DNA of 64,000 bases from Campylobacter suis. GTDB taxonomy: Bacteria > Campylobacterota > Campylobacteria > Campylobacterales > Campylobacteraceae. The position numbers were made by a program, and so were the translations under genes. Below are positions 14,613-23,125 of the stretch, one piece after another. Each line of letters starts with the position of its first letter. Within the stretch, counting starts at the first letter, position 1. The notes beneath the pieces were generated by a model, which was not told where the DNA came from, ran no database searches, and was given only the letters and a program-made list of their open reading frames with translations. Location of the stretch: NCBI RefSeq assembly GCF_905120475.1, contig NZ_CAJHOE010000001.1, positions 1-64,000 on the forward strand. The letters are read 5' to 3'.

Positions 14613-16732
14613 AAAAAACACTTGCTGTATTTTTTCTTTTATCAATTGTTTTTTTAGGCTATATTTTTAGTCAAAAAGATAGAATAAATAGCGATATTTT
14701 TACTATTATAAATAGTGAAAAAAGTGAAATTTTTAAAACTTTAAATACAAATTTAGCAAATGAAGTAAATATGCTTTTTGGTAATGAAGCATCACTTAAA
14801 ACGGCAATTAACCTAGCTAGAGAGCTTGCAATATTTAGTGATTTTTTATATAAAGTTGATGAGATAGAAGGCTTTAAGAAAGAGCTAAATAGAGCAAAGC
14901 TAGCACTGTTTAAAGGTAAGATTGATAGTGAGTTTTTGCAAAATTCTCTTGAACAAATTTATTCACCATTAAATACTAGAGTGCTTAATGTAAGAGATGA
15001 TTTTTTTAGTTTGTCAAGTAGCGCAAGCATATTTTTGCAAAGCTCAAATATAAACATAGAGCCACAAACTGGGCTTTTAAAGACCAAAGACGGTGGCTTT
15101 ATATACGCAAAAGCTACCCTTAAAAACGGTTATGATGATAAGCTGTTGTTAAAATTTTATAATGAACTAAAAAACAAAGATGTAACAATTAGTTCAGGCG
15201 CTATATATGCGGCTTTTGGAAAAGAGAGTGGGCAGATAGAGGGTGTAAAAATAGGTATTATAGGCACCATAATAAGCATAGTTTTTTTACTACTTGCTTT
15301 TGGAAATTTAAAAATATTTTTTGTATTTTTGGCTCCTGTTTTTGGTCTTTTGTCGGGGCTTTGCGCTTGTTTTTTATTTTTAGAAGATATCCATATTTTA
15401 AGTATTGTTATTAGCACTAGTTTGGTTGGACTTATGCTTGATTTTAGCTCCAGTTGGCTTGGGTTAAATATGGGCAAAAAAATACAAAGCTCAAGTATCA
15501 AAAGTGTTTTTAGACTATTTTTACTTGCCCTTTTTGTAACGGCAAGCGGATATTTGTTGTTTTTACTTTCTCCTATGCAGTTTCTACATCAAATAGCTGT
15601 ATTTTCAGTATTTGCATTGATTGGTGCATTTTGTGTGAGTTATTTTTTATTGCCAAGATTATTAGATGGTACAACCTTTAAGCAGAGTAAAATTTTTATA
15701 TCTTTTTTAAATAGTATCGAACAAATTTCCCTACAAATCTATAAAATATTTAGCAAAAAAACATTTTGGTTTATTTTAGTTTTTTTATCTTCTGTTTTAA
15801 TTTTTGTGATATTTAGGAGTGATTTTCAAGATAACATTAAAAACTACTCTTCTCAGCCAACCAAACTTATTGAGCAAAGCGTTAAAATATCACAGATAAC
15901 TGGTGTTGCTAATGAATTTAGACTTATTTTAGCAAAACCAGAAAATCAAGAGCATCTATTAAAAGAGCTTTATCAAAACTCATTAATAAACTCTCACAAC
16001 TCTCTTTATGCGCTGATAAATGATGAAAAAACGCAGCAAGATATAAAAGATAAACTAACTACTCTTTTTAAAGATAAACAAAATTTGGCTATGTTTGATG
16101 GTTTTGACATTGAGTCTGAGATTTTAAAACTTGAGATCATACCGCAAAGCGATCTAAAAGAGTTTAAAATATTAAAAAATTTTAGTTTATTTTTTGATAA
16201 TCCTGACATTATCTTGCTTTCAAAAGTACAGAAAAATGAAAAATTTAATGAAATTTTATCAAGATACAATGCTCAGTATTTTGACCTTACCACGGCTGTG
16301 AATGAAAATTTTACAGCGGTTAAAGCAAATACTTTAGTTATTAAAATTTATGCTTTTTTGCTTGCGTTTATTATGTTGTGGATCTGCCTTAATTTTAAAA
16401 AGGCTCTCGTTGTGATCGGCGTAACATTTGTGAGTGCCGTAATGACGCTTGGGTTATTTTGTATATTTGATGATATGAATATATTTGTTATATTTGGGAC
16501 AATTTTAGCTAGTGCTGTTGGGGTTGACTATCTGCTTTTTGCATATAAGAACGGCGAGGCTAGAGGTAGAATTTTTGGGATAGTAGTTGCTTGTACAACA
16601 AGCATGATAACATTTTTGGTGTTAATGCTTAGCTCAACCCATGCTGTATTTAGTTTTGGTGCCAGTGTTAGTTTTGCTATATTTTTAAATATGCTGTTTG
16701 CTTGTGCTTTAACTCACCAAAAGCCAAGATGA
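14609..16732 (+). CDS. MMPL/RND-family exporter (ApeM-like)
   Basis: This 707-residue inner-membrane protein has one N-terminal TM helix, a periplasmic domain of about 170 residues, a block of TM helices (about 210-370), a second periplasmic domain and a final helix block (about 580-700). This is the duplicated layout of MMPL/SSD transporters. It is short for an RND pump, typical of the lipid-exporting branch found in APE clusters. It should flip or extract the pigment lipid from the inner membrane and pass it to the LolA-like protein. The gene overlaps that protein's gene by four bases and ends just before a bidirectional terminator. Confidence 0.78.
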   Translation: MKKTLAVFFLLSIVFLGYIFSQKDRINSDIFTIINSEKSEIFKTLNTNLANEVNMLFGNEASLKTAINLARELAIFSDFLYKVDEIEGFKKELNRAKLALFKGKIDSEFLQNSLEQIYSPLNTRVLNVRDDFFSLSSSASIFLQSSNINIEPQTGLLKTKDGGFIYAKATLKNGYDDKLLLKFYNELKNKDVTISSGAIYAAFGKESGQIEGVKIGIIGTIISIVFLLLAFGNLKIFFVFLAPVFGLLSGLCACFLFLEDIHILSIVISTSLVGLMLDFSSSWLGLNMGKKIQSSSIKSVFRLFLLALFVTASGYLLFLLSPMQFLHQIAVFSVFALIGAFCVSYFLLPRLLDGTTFKQSKIFISFLNSIEQISLQIYKIFSKKTFWFILVFLSSVLIFVIFRSDFQDNIKNYSSQPTKLIEQSVKISQITGVANEFRLILAKPENQEHLLKELYQNSLINSHNSLYALINDEKTQQDIKDKLTTLFKDKQNLAMFDGFDIESEILKLEIIPQSDLKEFKILKNFSLFFDNPDIILLSKVQKNEKFNEILSRYNAQYFDLTTAVNENFTAVKANTLVIKIYAFLLAFIMLWICLNFKKALVVIGVTFVSAVMTLGLFCIFDDMNIFVIFGTILASAVGVDYLLFAYKNGEARGRIFGIVVACTTSMITFLVLMLSSTHAVFSFGASVSFAIFLNMLFACALTHQKPR

Positions 16733-16750
16733 GCTAATTTGCTCATCTTG
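16725..16750. terminator. Bidirectional terminator between APE cluster and cmeC
   Basis: A perfect 10-bp inverted repeat (16725-16734 and 16741-16750, six-base loop) spans the 3' end of the MMPL gene and the short gap to the convergent cmeC gene. A T-rich run follows on the plus strand (16751-16763), and a shorter TTTT run follows on the minus strand. It should stop both convergent transcripts. Confidence 0.8.
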
Positions 16751-16755
16751 ATTTG

Positions 16756-18129
16756 TTATTTTTGTAGCTTAAAGCCACCACCAAATGACTTATAAACTTC
16801 TATCGTTGCATTGTTCAGTGCTAACTTTGCTGCGATTTCACTAAGTCTTGTGCTAAGTAAATTTCGTTGCGCGTCAAGTAAAACTAAATGATCGACATAT
16901 CCAGCATTATACTGGGTATTTGCAAGATTATAAATTTCATTTTGTGAGTTTAGTAACGCTTTTGTATCTTTTAAAACGGAAGTAGCTGTTTTTCTGTTTT
17001 CAAGAGAAATTCTTACTTCACTAAGTGCAGTTTTGATAGTTTTTTCATAGTTTAGTGTATTTGCGCTTTGGGCGAGTTCGGCAAGAGCTACATTGTTTGA
17101 GCGTCTACCAAAATCAAAAAGTGTTTGTGCAAGCGAACCACCAATGGACCAAACATTGGCATTGCTAACAAAAAGGCGCTCAAGCTCATCAGAACTAAAT
17201 CCAAAAAGTCCTGTTAAAGATAATTTTGGAAAATAAGCCGCTTTTGATACTCCAATAAGGGCATTTGAGCTTTGTAGTCTCTCATAAGCACTGGCGACAT
17301 CGGGGCGTCTTAAAAGTATATCTGAGCTTATGTTTGCATTTATTTCTGGTGCTTTTGCTAGGGTTTTTGCACTACTTATAATGGAATATAAAATTTCATC
17401 GTTGCTTTTGTTTGTGAGTATTGCAAGGGCGTTACTTGCTGTAATGATTGAGTTTTTAATGTTTTGTAAAGAAATTTGAGCACCTTGTACTGCCGCACGG
17501 CTTTGAGTATAAACTATCTGTGTTATCATGCCTGCATCTAGCTGCTTTTTTCGGTAGTGCATTGTCTCAAGGTAGCTTTTTAGCGTCTCTTCATACACTA
17601 TCTCTTGCATTTTTAGTGCAACTAGTGAAAAATAGCTATTTGCAACTGATGATGCGATAGCAATGCGCGCAGTTTCATAATCAAATTTCGATGCGTTTAA
17701 AAGCGCATTTGAAGATGCGATAGAGTTTCTAACTCGCCCCCAAAGATCTATCTCGTAGTTTAAAATCGCATTTAGCGAAAATGAGTTATAAATGGTACTT
17801 TTTTGTCCAGAAAATGTCTCTCCGCTTGTGCTATTTCTGCTTGCTCCAGCTTCAGCTCCGATGGTTGGCAAAAGCTCAGTTCTTGCATTTTTAAGATTTA
17901 ACTGAGCATTTTGTAAATTTATATAAGCAAGTTTTAGGTCGATATTATTTTTTAAAGCCTGTTCTATTAGTTCATTTAGTCTGCTATCATTAAATTCCAT
18001 CCACCACTTATCGTTAATATCGCTACTTTCATATGCTGTGCTAAATGTTGCATTAACTTCTGGCAGACTAGGGCGAAACGAGCAACCAGCCATAAAAAGA
18101 GCTAATAAAAATATTATTAAATTACGCAT
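16756..18129 (-). CDS. cmeC: Outer-membrane efflux channel CmeC
   Basis: This 457-residue TolC/OprM-type lipoprotein has a signal ending in F-M-A-G-C (Cys16), then two tandem outer-membrane efflux repeats with long helices (for example N-x-D-L-K-L-A-Y-I-N-L-Q-N-A-Q-L-N-L). It forms the trimeric outer-membrane duct of the tripartite multidrug and bile-salt pump. Gene order cmeA-cmeB-cmeC behind a TetR regulator and ccoG equals the C. jejuni locus. It overlaps cmeB by eight bases. Members of this family are often annotated as NodT-type lipoproteins. Confidence 0.9.
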   Translation of the reverse strand: MRNLIIFLLALFMAGCSFRPSLPEVNATFSTAYESSDINDKWWMEFNDSRLNELIEQALKNNIDLKLAYINLQNAQLNLKNARTELLPTIGAEAGASRNSTSGETFSGQKSTIYNSFSLNAILNYEIDLWGRVRNSIASSNALLNASKFDYETARIAIASSVANSYFSLVALKMQEIVYEETLKSYLETMHYRKKQLDAGMITQIVYTQSRAAVQGAQISLQNIKNSIITASNALAILTNKSNDEILYSIISSAKTLAKAPEINANISSDILLRRPDVASAYERLQSSNALIGVSKAAYFPKLSLTGLFGFSSDELERLFVSNANVWSIGGSLAQTLFDFGRRSNNVALAELAQSANTLNYEKTIKTALSEVRISLENRKTATSVLKDTKALLNSQNEIYNLANTQYNAGYVDHLVLLDAQRNLLSTRLSEIAAKLALNNATIEVYKSFGGGFKLQK

Positions 18130-21100
18130 TTGCTACGCTCCTATCCTGTTTGTTTTTGTTCCAAAATTTTTCATTAAGCTTTTCAAGTAAGTAATAAAAA
18201 AGTGGTACGAAAAATATCGCTATCGTTGTTGCGGCTATCATCCCACCGATAAGTCCAGTTGCCAAAGAGTGACGAGAGGCTGCACCAGCACCTGTTGATA
18301 TAACCATTGGTAAAATTCCCATAGAAAAAGCTATCGATGTCATGACGATAGGGCGAAAGCGAAGCTTGGCAGCATTTACAGCCGCATCAAAGATATTTTT
18401 ACCATTTTTTCTCTCTTGCATTGCAAATTCAACGATTAATATAGCATTTTTAGCCGACAAACCAATGAGTAGCAACAAGCCAACTTGAAAATATATATCA
18501 TTTGTAAGACCACGCATCCAGGTTGCAAGAAGTGAGCCAAAGACAGCAAAAGGAACGGCTGTGATAACCGCAAGAGGTATAAGCCATCTTTCATACTGTG
18601 CAGCAAGGATTAAAAAGACAAATACCATACCAAAGATAAATGCTGTTTGACCAGCTCCAGTAGAGTCTTTTTCTTGATACGCAGTCCCGCTCCAAGCAAC
18701 ACTGTACTCATCAACTCCAAGCGTATCTTTTACAACTTGCTCGATGGCGTTTAGGGCGTCACCAGATGTGTATCCTGGTGCAGGTTCGCCTGAAATTTTT
18801 GCTGCTGGAAAGAGATTAAAGCGTTCAACTAGATCTGCCCCCATACTTCTTGTCAGCGTTGCGACCGTATTTAGTGCGACCATATCCCCGCTTTTGCTTT
18901 TTATGAAAATATTTCTTATATCATCGGCTGAGTTTCTAAAGCTCTCACTTGCTCGAACATACACGCGGTAAGTTTTGCCAAACATAGAAAAGTCGTTTGT
19001 GTAGTATCCGCCTATAGTTGAAGCGATAGTTGTAAATATATCCGCCTTGCTTATGCCAAGCAAATAAGCCTTATCCTCGTCTATATTTATGTCATACTGA
19101 GGGAAGGTCGTATCAAGGTTGGTTCTAACGCGGGTAAGCGCTGGATGTTGATTTGCCGCGGCTAGAACTTTTGCTGCGTCTTGTGCTATTTCATTATAGG
19201 TTTTTCCACTTCTATTTTGTAAATACATATCAAAGCCGCCAGTCATACTAAGGCCATTTATAGGTGGAACATTTATGACGAAATTTACACTCTCTTTTGA
19301 AGGTGCTAGCATGCCATTAAATGGTCCAAGTAGCCCAAATATACTTTGTTCAAAAGATTTTCTTTCGCTCCAGTCTTTAAGCTGCACAAATGCTATCGCA
19401 GCATTTTCTCGCAAAACTCCTGAGAGCATGTCATAGCCTGCTATGGAGGTTATGTTCATAACATTTGAATTTGCAAGAAATTTTCCCGCAACATCTTCAA
19501 CTTCTCTAAGTGTTCTTGTTGATGAAGAGGCTGATGGAAGCGAAGTTACGGCTATGGCGTAGCCTTTATCTTCTGAAGGCACAAGAGAGCCAGGAAGTGT
19601 TTTAAATAAACTTAGCATAACCCATATGATAATGCCAACAGCTATTAAGCTAGGGATAACATGACGAAGTACTTTTGCAACACCAGCCGAAAATACACTT
19701 GTGCTCCAGTCAAAAAAGTCATTAAATTTCTTAACGATCCAAAATGGCTCATCATGTGAGCGTTTTAGCATTATCGCACAAAGTGCTGGAGTAAGCGTAA
19801 GTGCAACAAGTCCTGAGAGTACAACTGAAAGCACGAGAGTAAGGGCAAATTGGCGTTGTATAACCCCCACAAAACCCTCCATAAAGCTAACTGGCACAAA
19901 GACCGCTGAAAGAACAAGTACGATAGATATAACTGGCGTAGTAACTTCTTGCATAGCTTTTATGGTAGCGTCACGAACGCTTATCTCTTTTTCTTCATGC
20001 ATTATACGCTCGACATTTTCTATAACTATGATCGCATCATCAACAACTATACCAATAGCAAGGACAAGTGCAAAAATGGTTATAAGGTTTATTGAAAAGC
20101 CCATTATGTAAAAGCCTGCAAATGTTCCTATGATAGAAACTGGAACGGCAAGCATTGGTATTATCGTTGCCCTAAAGCTCTTTAGGAACATACAAATAAC
20201 GATCATAACAAGTATCATCGCCTCTATAAAAGTCTTAACAACCTCTTGTATAGAGAGTTTAACAAAGGTTGTGGTATCATATGAGACCTTATGTTCAAGT
20301 CCTTGCGGGTAGTTTATCTTTATCTCTTCAAGTTTTTCTTTTATTAAATTCATTGTCTCAATAGCATTTGCACCGTTTTGTAAAAATAGCATCATCGGAG
20401 CCATGGTTTTACCGTTTAAAAATGCTTTTGTAGAGTAGTTTTGTGAGCCTATTTCAATCTCTGCGACATCTTTTAGTCTTAAAATATTGCCGTCATTATC
20501 GGCTCTTAATATGATATTGTTAAATTGCTCAGGTGAGCTAAAGCGCCCATCTGCCTTTATAGAATAAACATAAGGAACGGGATTTTCAAGAGGTGCTTCA
20601 CCTATCTTGCCTGCTGCGTACTGGCTATTTTGAACCTTTATCGCACCTAAAACCTCAGTTGTTGAAATTTTATACTTTGCAAGAAGATCAGGCTTTAGCC
20701 AAATTCTCATAGCGTAGTTTTTATTGCCTATAACATTGGCGTCCCCTATACCTTTTATACGCTTTATCTCATCAAGTATATTTAGGATAACATAGTTATT
20801 TAGCTCTATCTCATTCATTTGTGTGCTTGTAAATGCAACAAGCCCTAGTATGGAGCTACTTCTTTCACGAACAGTAACGCCTATTTGCTGAACTTCATCT
20901 GGTAAGCGTGAGAGTGCGGCTTGAACGCGGTTATTTACATCTATAGTTGCTTGTTTTGCGTCGGTTCCGACCTTAAAATAGACATTTAAATTCATAGAGC
21001 CACTTGAGCTTGAAGTGCTTTGCATGTATATCATATTTTCAACACCATTAACTTCATCTTCTATAACTGAAGCAACCGTGTTTGATATAACATCAGCGTT

Positions 21101-21259
21101 TGCGCCTGTATAAACAGCACTGACAGAAATTTGCGGTGGTGTTAGTTGTGGGTACTCTTCAACTGGAAGTCCGCGCATTGACATAAGACCAGCAATAACT
21201 ATAACGATAGACAGTACCCCAGAAAATATCGGCCTATCGATAAAAAATTTAGAAAACAT
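18122..21259 (-). CDS. cmeB: RND multidrug efflux inner-membrane transporter CmeB
   Basis: This 1045-residue HAE1-type RND pump is the usual full length. N-terminal F-F-I-D-R-P-I-F and L-P-V-E-E-Y-P are typical of AcrB homologues. The proton-relay aspartates are seen in I-G-I-V-V-D-D-A-I-I-V-I-E-N-V-E-R (about residues 400-416). It uses the proton gradient to expel bile acids, antibiotics and dyes through CmeC. Five bases separate it from cmeA, so the three genes form one operon. Confidence 0.95.
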   Translation of the reverse strand: MFSKFFIDRPIFSGVLSIVIVIAGLMSMRGLPVEEYPQLTPPQISVSAVYTGANADVISNTVASVIEDEVNGVENMIYMQSTSSSSGSMNLNVYFKVGTDAKQATIDVNNRVQAALSRLPDEVQQIGVTVRERSSSILGLVAFTSTQMNEIELNNYVILNILDEIKRIKGIGDANVIGNKNYAMRIWLKPDLLAKYKISTTEVLGAIKVQNSQYAAGKIGEAPLENPVPYVYSIKADGRFSSPEQFNNIILRADNDGNILRLKDVAEIEIGSQNYSTKAFLNGKTMAPMMLFLQNGANAIETMNLIKEKLEEIKINYPQGLEHKVSYDTTTFVKLSIQEVVKTFIEAMILVMIVICMFLKSFRATIIPMLAVPVSIIGTFAGFYIMGFSINLITIFALVLAIGIVVDDAIIVIENVERIMHEEKEISVRDATIKAMQEVTTPVISIVLVLSAVFVPVSFMEGFVGVIQRQFALTLVLSVVLSGLVALTLTPALCAIMLKRSHDEPFWIVKKFNDFFDWSTSVFSAGVAKVLRHVIPSLIAVGIIIWVMLSLFKTLPGSLVPSEDKGYAIAVTSLPSASSSTRTLREVEDVAGKFLANSNVMNITSIAGYDMLSGVLRENAAIAFVQLKDWSERKSFEQSIFGLLGPFNGMLAPSKESVNFVINVPPINGLSMTGGFDMYLQNRSGKTYNEIAQDAAKVLAAANQHPALTRVRTNLDTTFPQYDINIDEDKAYLLGISKADIFTTIASTIGGYYTNDFSMFGKTYRVYVRASESFRNSADDIRNIFIKSKSGDMVALNTVATLTRSMGADLVERFNLFPAAKISGEPAPGYTSGDALNAIEQVVKDTLGVDEYSVAWSGTAYQEKDSTGAGQTAFIFGMVFVFLILAAQYERWLIPLAVITAVPFAVFGSLLATWMRGLTNDIYFQVGLLLLIGLSAKNAILIVEFAMQERKNGKNIFDAAVNAAKLRFRPIVMTSIAFSMGILPMVISTGAGAASRHSLATGLIGGMIAATTIAIFFVPLFYYLLEKLNEKFWNKNKQDRSVANA

Positions 21260-21264
21260 CGGTC

Positions 21265-22401
21265 TTACTCCTTGATTTGCGGCTTAACGCTTGCACCAAC
21301 GCCGATTTTACCAAAATTATTTATGATGATTTGATCATTATCATTAATGCCTTCTGTAACTATCGCTGTTGTTGATGTTTGGTATGTGATTTTGATAGGT
21401 TTTTTAACAACTTTTTCATCTTGTGCGACTAGGATATAAGGCGATATCGTATCTTGTTTGATCGCAATTTGTGGTATTAAAAAACTATCTTTTTGAACAA
21501 AGCCAGTCATTATAATCTTTGCAAATGCGCCAGCAAGCAGTTTATTTTGGCTATTTTGAAATTCTGCCTTTGCTAAAACGCTACCAGTATTTACATCAAC
21601 TGTGTTGTCTATAAAAGTTACTTTTCCGCTGAAATTTTCGCCATTTAAGGTTAAATTTGCGTCTGTATTTATTTGTACCCAGCTATTGTTTGCAAGATTA
21701 TTTATCCTGCTTAAATTTGCTGAATCTGCTATGTAAAATCTTGCCTCTATTGGGTTTGTCTTTGTGAGTCTTACAAGTTGTGTGTTGCTTGCTATGACAT
21801 AGGCGCCTACATCTATTAAATTTTCACCTGCAACACCATCAAAAGGCGCTGTTATACGGGTATAGTCAAGATTTAGCTTAGCTGTTTTTGCATTTGCCTT
21901 TGCGCTTGCCAGGTTTGCATTTGCAGTTTCTAGTGCTGCTATAGTATTGTCATAATCTTTTTGACTAACTGCTTTTTGAGAGAGCAGTTTTTTTACTCTA
22001 TCTGCCTCACTTTTAGCGTTTTTAAGTGATGCTTCAGCTTGTAAGATATTTGCCTTTGCAACCTCATACATCGCTTCATAAGTGTCTGGCTCTATTAAAA
22101 ATAAGACATCTCCAGCCTTTATGCTTTGACCTGGTTTAAAATTTTGCTTTATTATCGTACCAGAGACTTTTGCTACCATCACGACATCTTGCTGACTTTG
22201 TAGGCGAGTTGGATACTCGAAGTTCATTTTATTATCAGCCTTTTTAGCAACTATAACATCCACAGGGACAGCTGCTTGTTGTGCATTTTTTGCCTGTGCT
22301 GGTGCGTCATCTTTTTTGCCTAGAAATTTATCTAGCATTTCACAACCTGTAAATGTTAGAGTGGCTAAAAAAGTTAAAGTGATAACGCTAAATTTATACA
22401 T
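21265..22401 (-). CDS. cmeA: RND efflux periplasmic adaptor CmeA
   Basis: This 378-residue membrane-fusion lipoprotein has a signal ending L-T-F-T-G-C (Cys20). A lipoyl/barrel-sandwich half (G-T-I-I-K-Q-N-F-K-P-G-Q-S-I-K-A-G-D), an alpha-helical hairpin at roughly 100-170, and the other lipoyl half (I-T-A-P-F-D-G-V-A-G) follow in the order expected for AcrA homologues. It bridges CmeB and CmeC. It is first in the operon, with an aaggag ribosome binding site and an operator-like inverted repeat upstream. Confidence 0.93.
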   Translation of the reverse strand: MYKFSVITLTFLATLTFTGCEMLDKFLGKKDDAPAQAKNAQQAAVPVDVIVAKKADNKMNFEYPTRLQSQQDVVMVAKVSGTIIKQNFKPGQSIKAGDVLFLIEPDTYEAMYEVAKANILQAEASLKNAKSEADRVKKLLSQKAVSQKDYDNTIAALETANANLASAKANAKTAKLNLDYTRITAPFDGVAGENLIDVGAYVIASNTQLVRLTKTNPIEARFYIADSANLSRINNLANNSWVQINTDANLTLNGENFSGKVTFIDNTVDVNTGSVLAKAEFQNSQNKLLAGAFAKIIMTGFVQKDSFLIPQIAIKQDTISPYILVAQDEKVVKKPIKITYQTSTTAIVTEGINDNDQIIINNFGKIGVGASVKPQIKE

Positions 22402-22422
22402 AAATTCTCCTTGGTATATTTT

Positions 22423-22438
22423 AGTAATTATTATTACA
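22423..22438 (-). promoter_or_regulatory. CmeR-like operator upstream of cmeA
   Basis: On the minus strand the site reads tGTAATaataATTACt: 5-bp arms around a 4-bp spacer, centred about 30 bases before the cmeA start. The C. jejuni CmeR site, as I remember it (TGTAATAAATATTACA), has the same GTAAT-N4-ATTAC core. The site overlaps a plausible -10 region, as expected for repression. I infer that the TetR protein at 22505 binds it. Confidence 0.75.
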
Positions 22439-22504
22439 CTTTTATGATATTAACCAGTAATTCTACCACATTTAAAAATAATAAAATATAAATACCCCTA
22501 AAAA

Positions 22505-23125
22505 CTACTTGCATACGCCTTTTAAGAACATCTCAACTATGTCAGCGACGATTTGCTTTTTCTCTTTTTTACTTATAGGATCTGGCTCTTCGCCAAGTAT
22601 AAGTGTTTGCATAAAAAATGGCTCTCTTATGAGTGCGCAGAAGTTAAATGCAAGTATTTGTGGGTCAAATTCTTTTAATTTATTTGAAATTTCTGGTTTT
22701 TTAAAAAAGGTAGAGAGAAAATTTATAGTTGAGTTTGTAAAAAGATCTGCTGTAAGCTTGCCAAGCTCTTTATTTTTATATGTTTCTGATATTATGATTC
22801 TAAGAAATTTTGTACTTTCTGGTTTATAAAAAATTTCTAAATAAACAAGTCCAAATTTATTTAGAAAATCACTCAAATCAGTGCTTTGCTTAAGGCCTGA
22901 AATTTCATCGACTTCAGCTTGGAATTTTTCAACTTCACGCTCTAAGATGATAGCAAAAAGCTTCTCTTTGTTTTCAAAAAATTTATAAACGCTAGCAAGA
23001 GAGCCACCACTTTTTGAAACTATTTGATTTAAGCTCGTTTTTTCATAACCATTTTGCAAAAAAAGCTCGTGGGCTGCTTCTATAACGGCTTCGTAGCGTT
23101 TTTTACCCTTTTTTGAAATTGCCAT
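22505..23125 (-). CDS. cmeR: TetR-family transcriptional repressor CmeR
   Basis: This 206-residue regulator has an N-terminal TetR helix-turn-helix: A-A-H-E-L-F-L-Q-N-G-Y at 16-26, then T-S-L-N-Q-I-V, S-G-G-S-L-A-S-V-Y-K-F-F and K-E-K-L-F. The C-terminal ligand-binding half is variable. It lies directly upstream of cmeABC in the same orientation and should repress that operon, with release by bile salts or drugs as shown for C. jejuni CmeR. Its ATG shares one base with the ccoG stop (TAATG), so its translation, and possibly transcription, is linked to ccoG. Confidence 0.85.
   Translation of the reverse strand: MAISKKGKKRYEAVIEAAHELFLQNGYEKTSLNQIVSKSGGSLASVYKFFENKEKLFAIILEREVEKFQAEVDEISGLKQSTDLSDFLNKFGLVYLEIFYKPESTKFLRIIISETYKNKELGKLTADLFTNSTINFLSTFFKKPEISNKLKEFDPQILAFNFCALIREPFFMQTLILGEEPDPISKKEKKQIVADIVEMFLKGVCK

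Noticed and set aside
19701-20111. A 136-codon plus-strand frame inside cmeB
   Set aside because: cmeB on the opposite strand is a full-length RND pump; this frame is Ser/Thr/Ile-rich and unlike any known protein.
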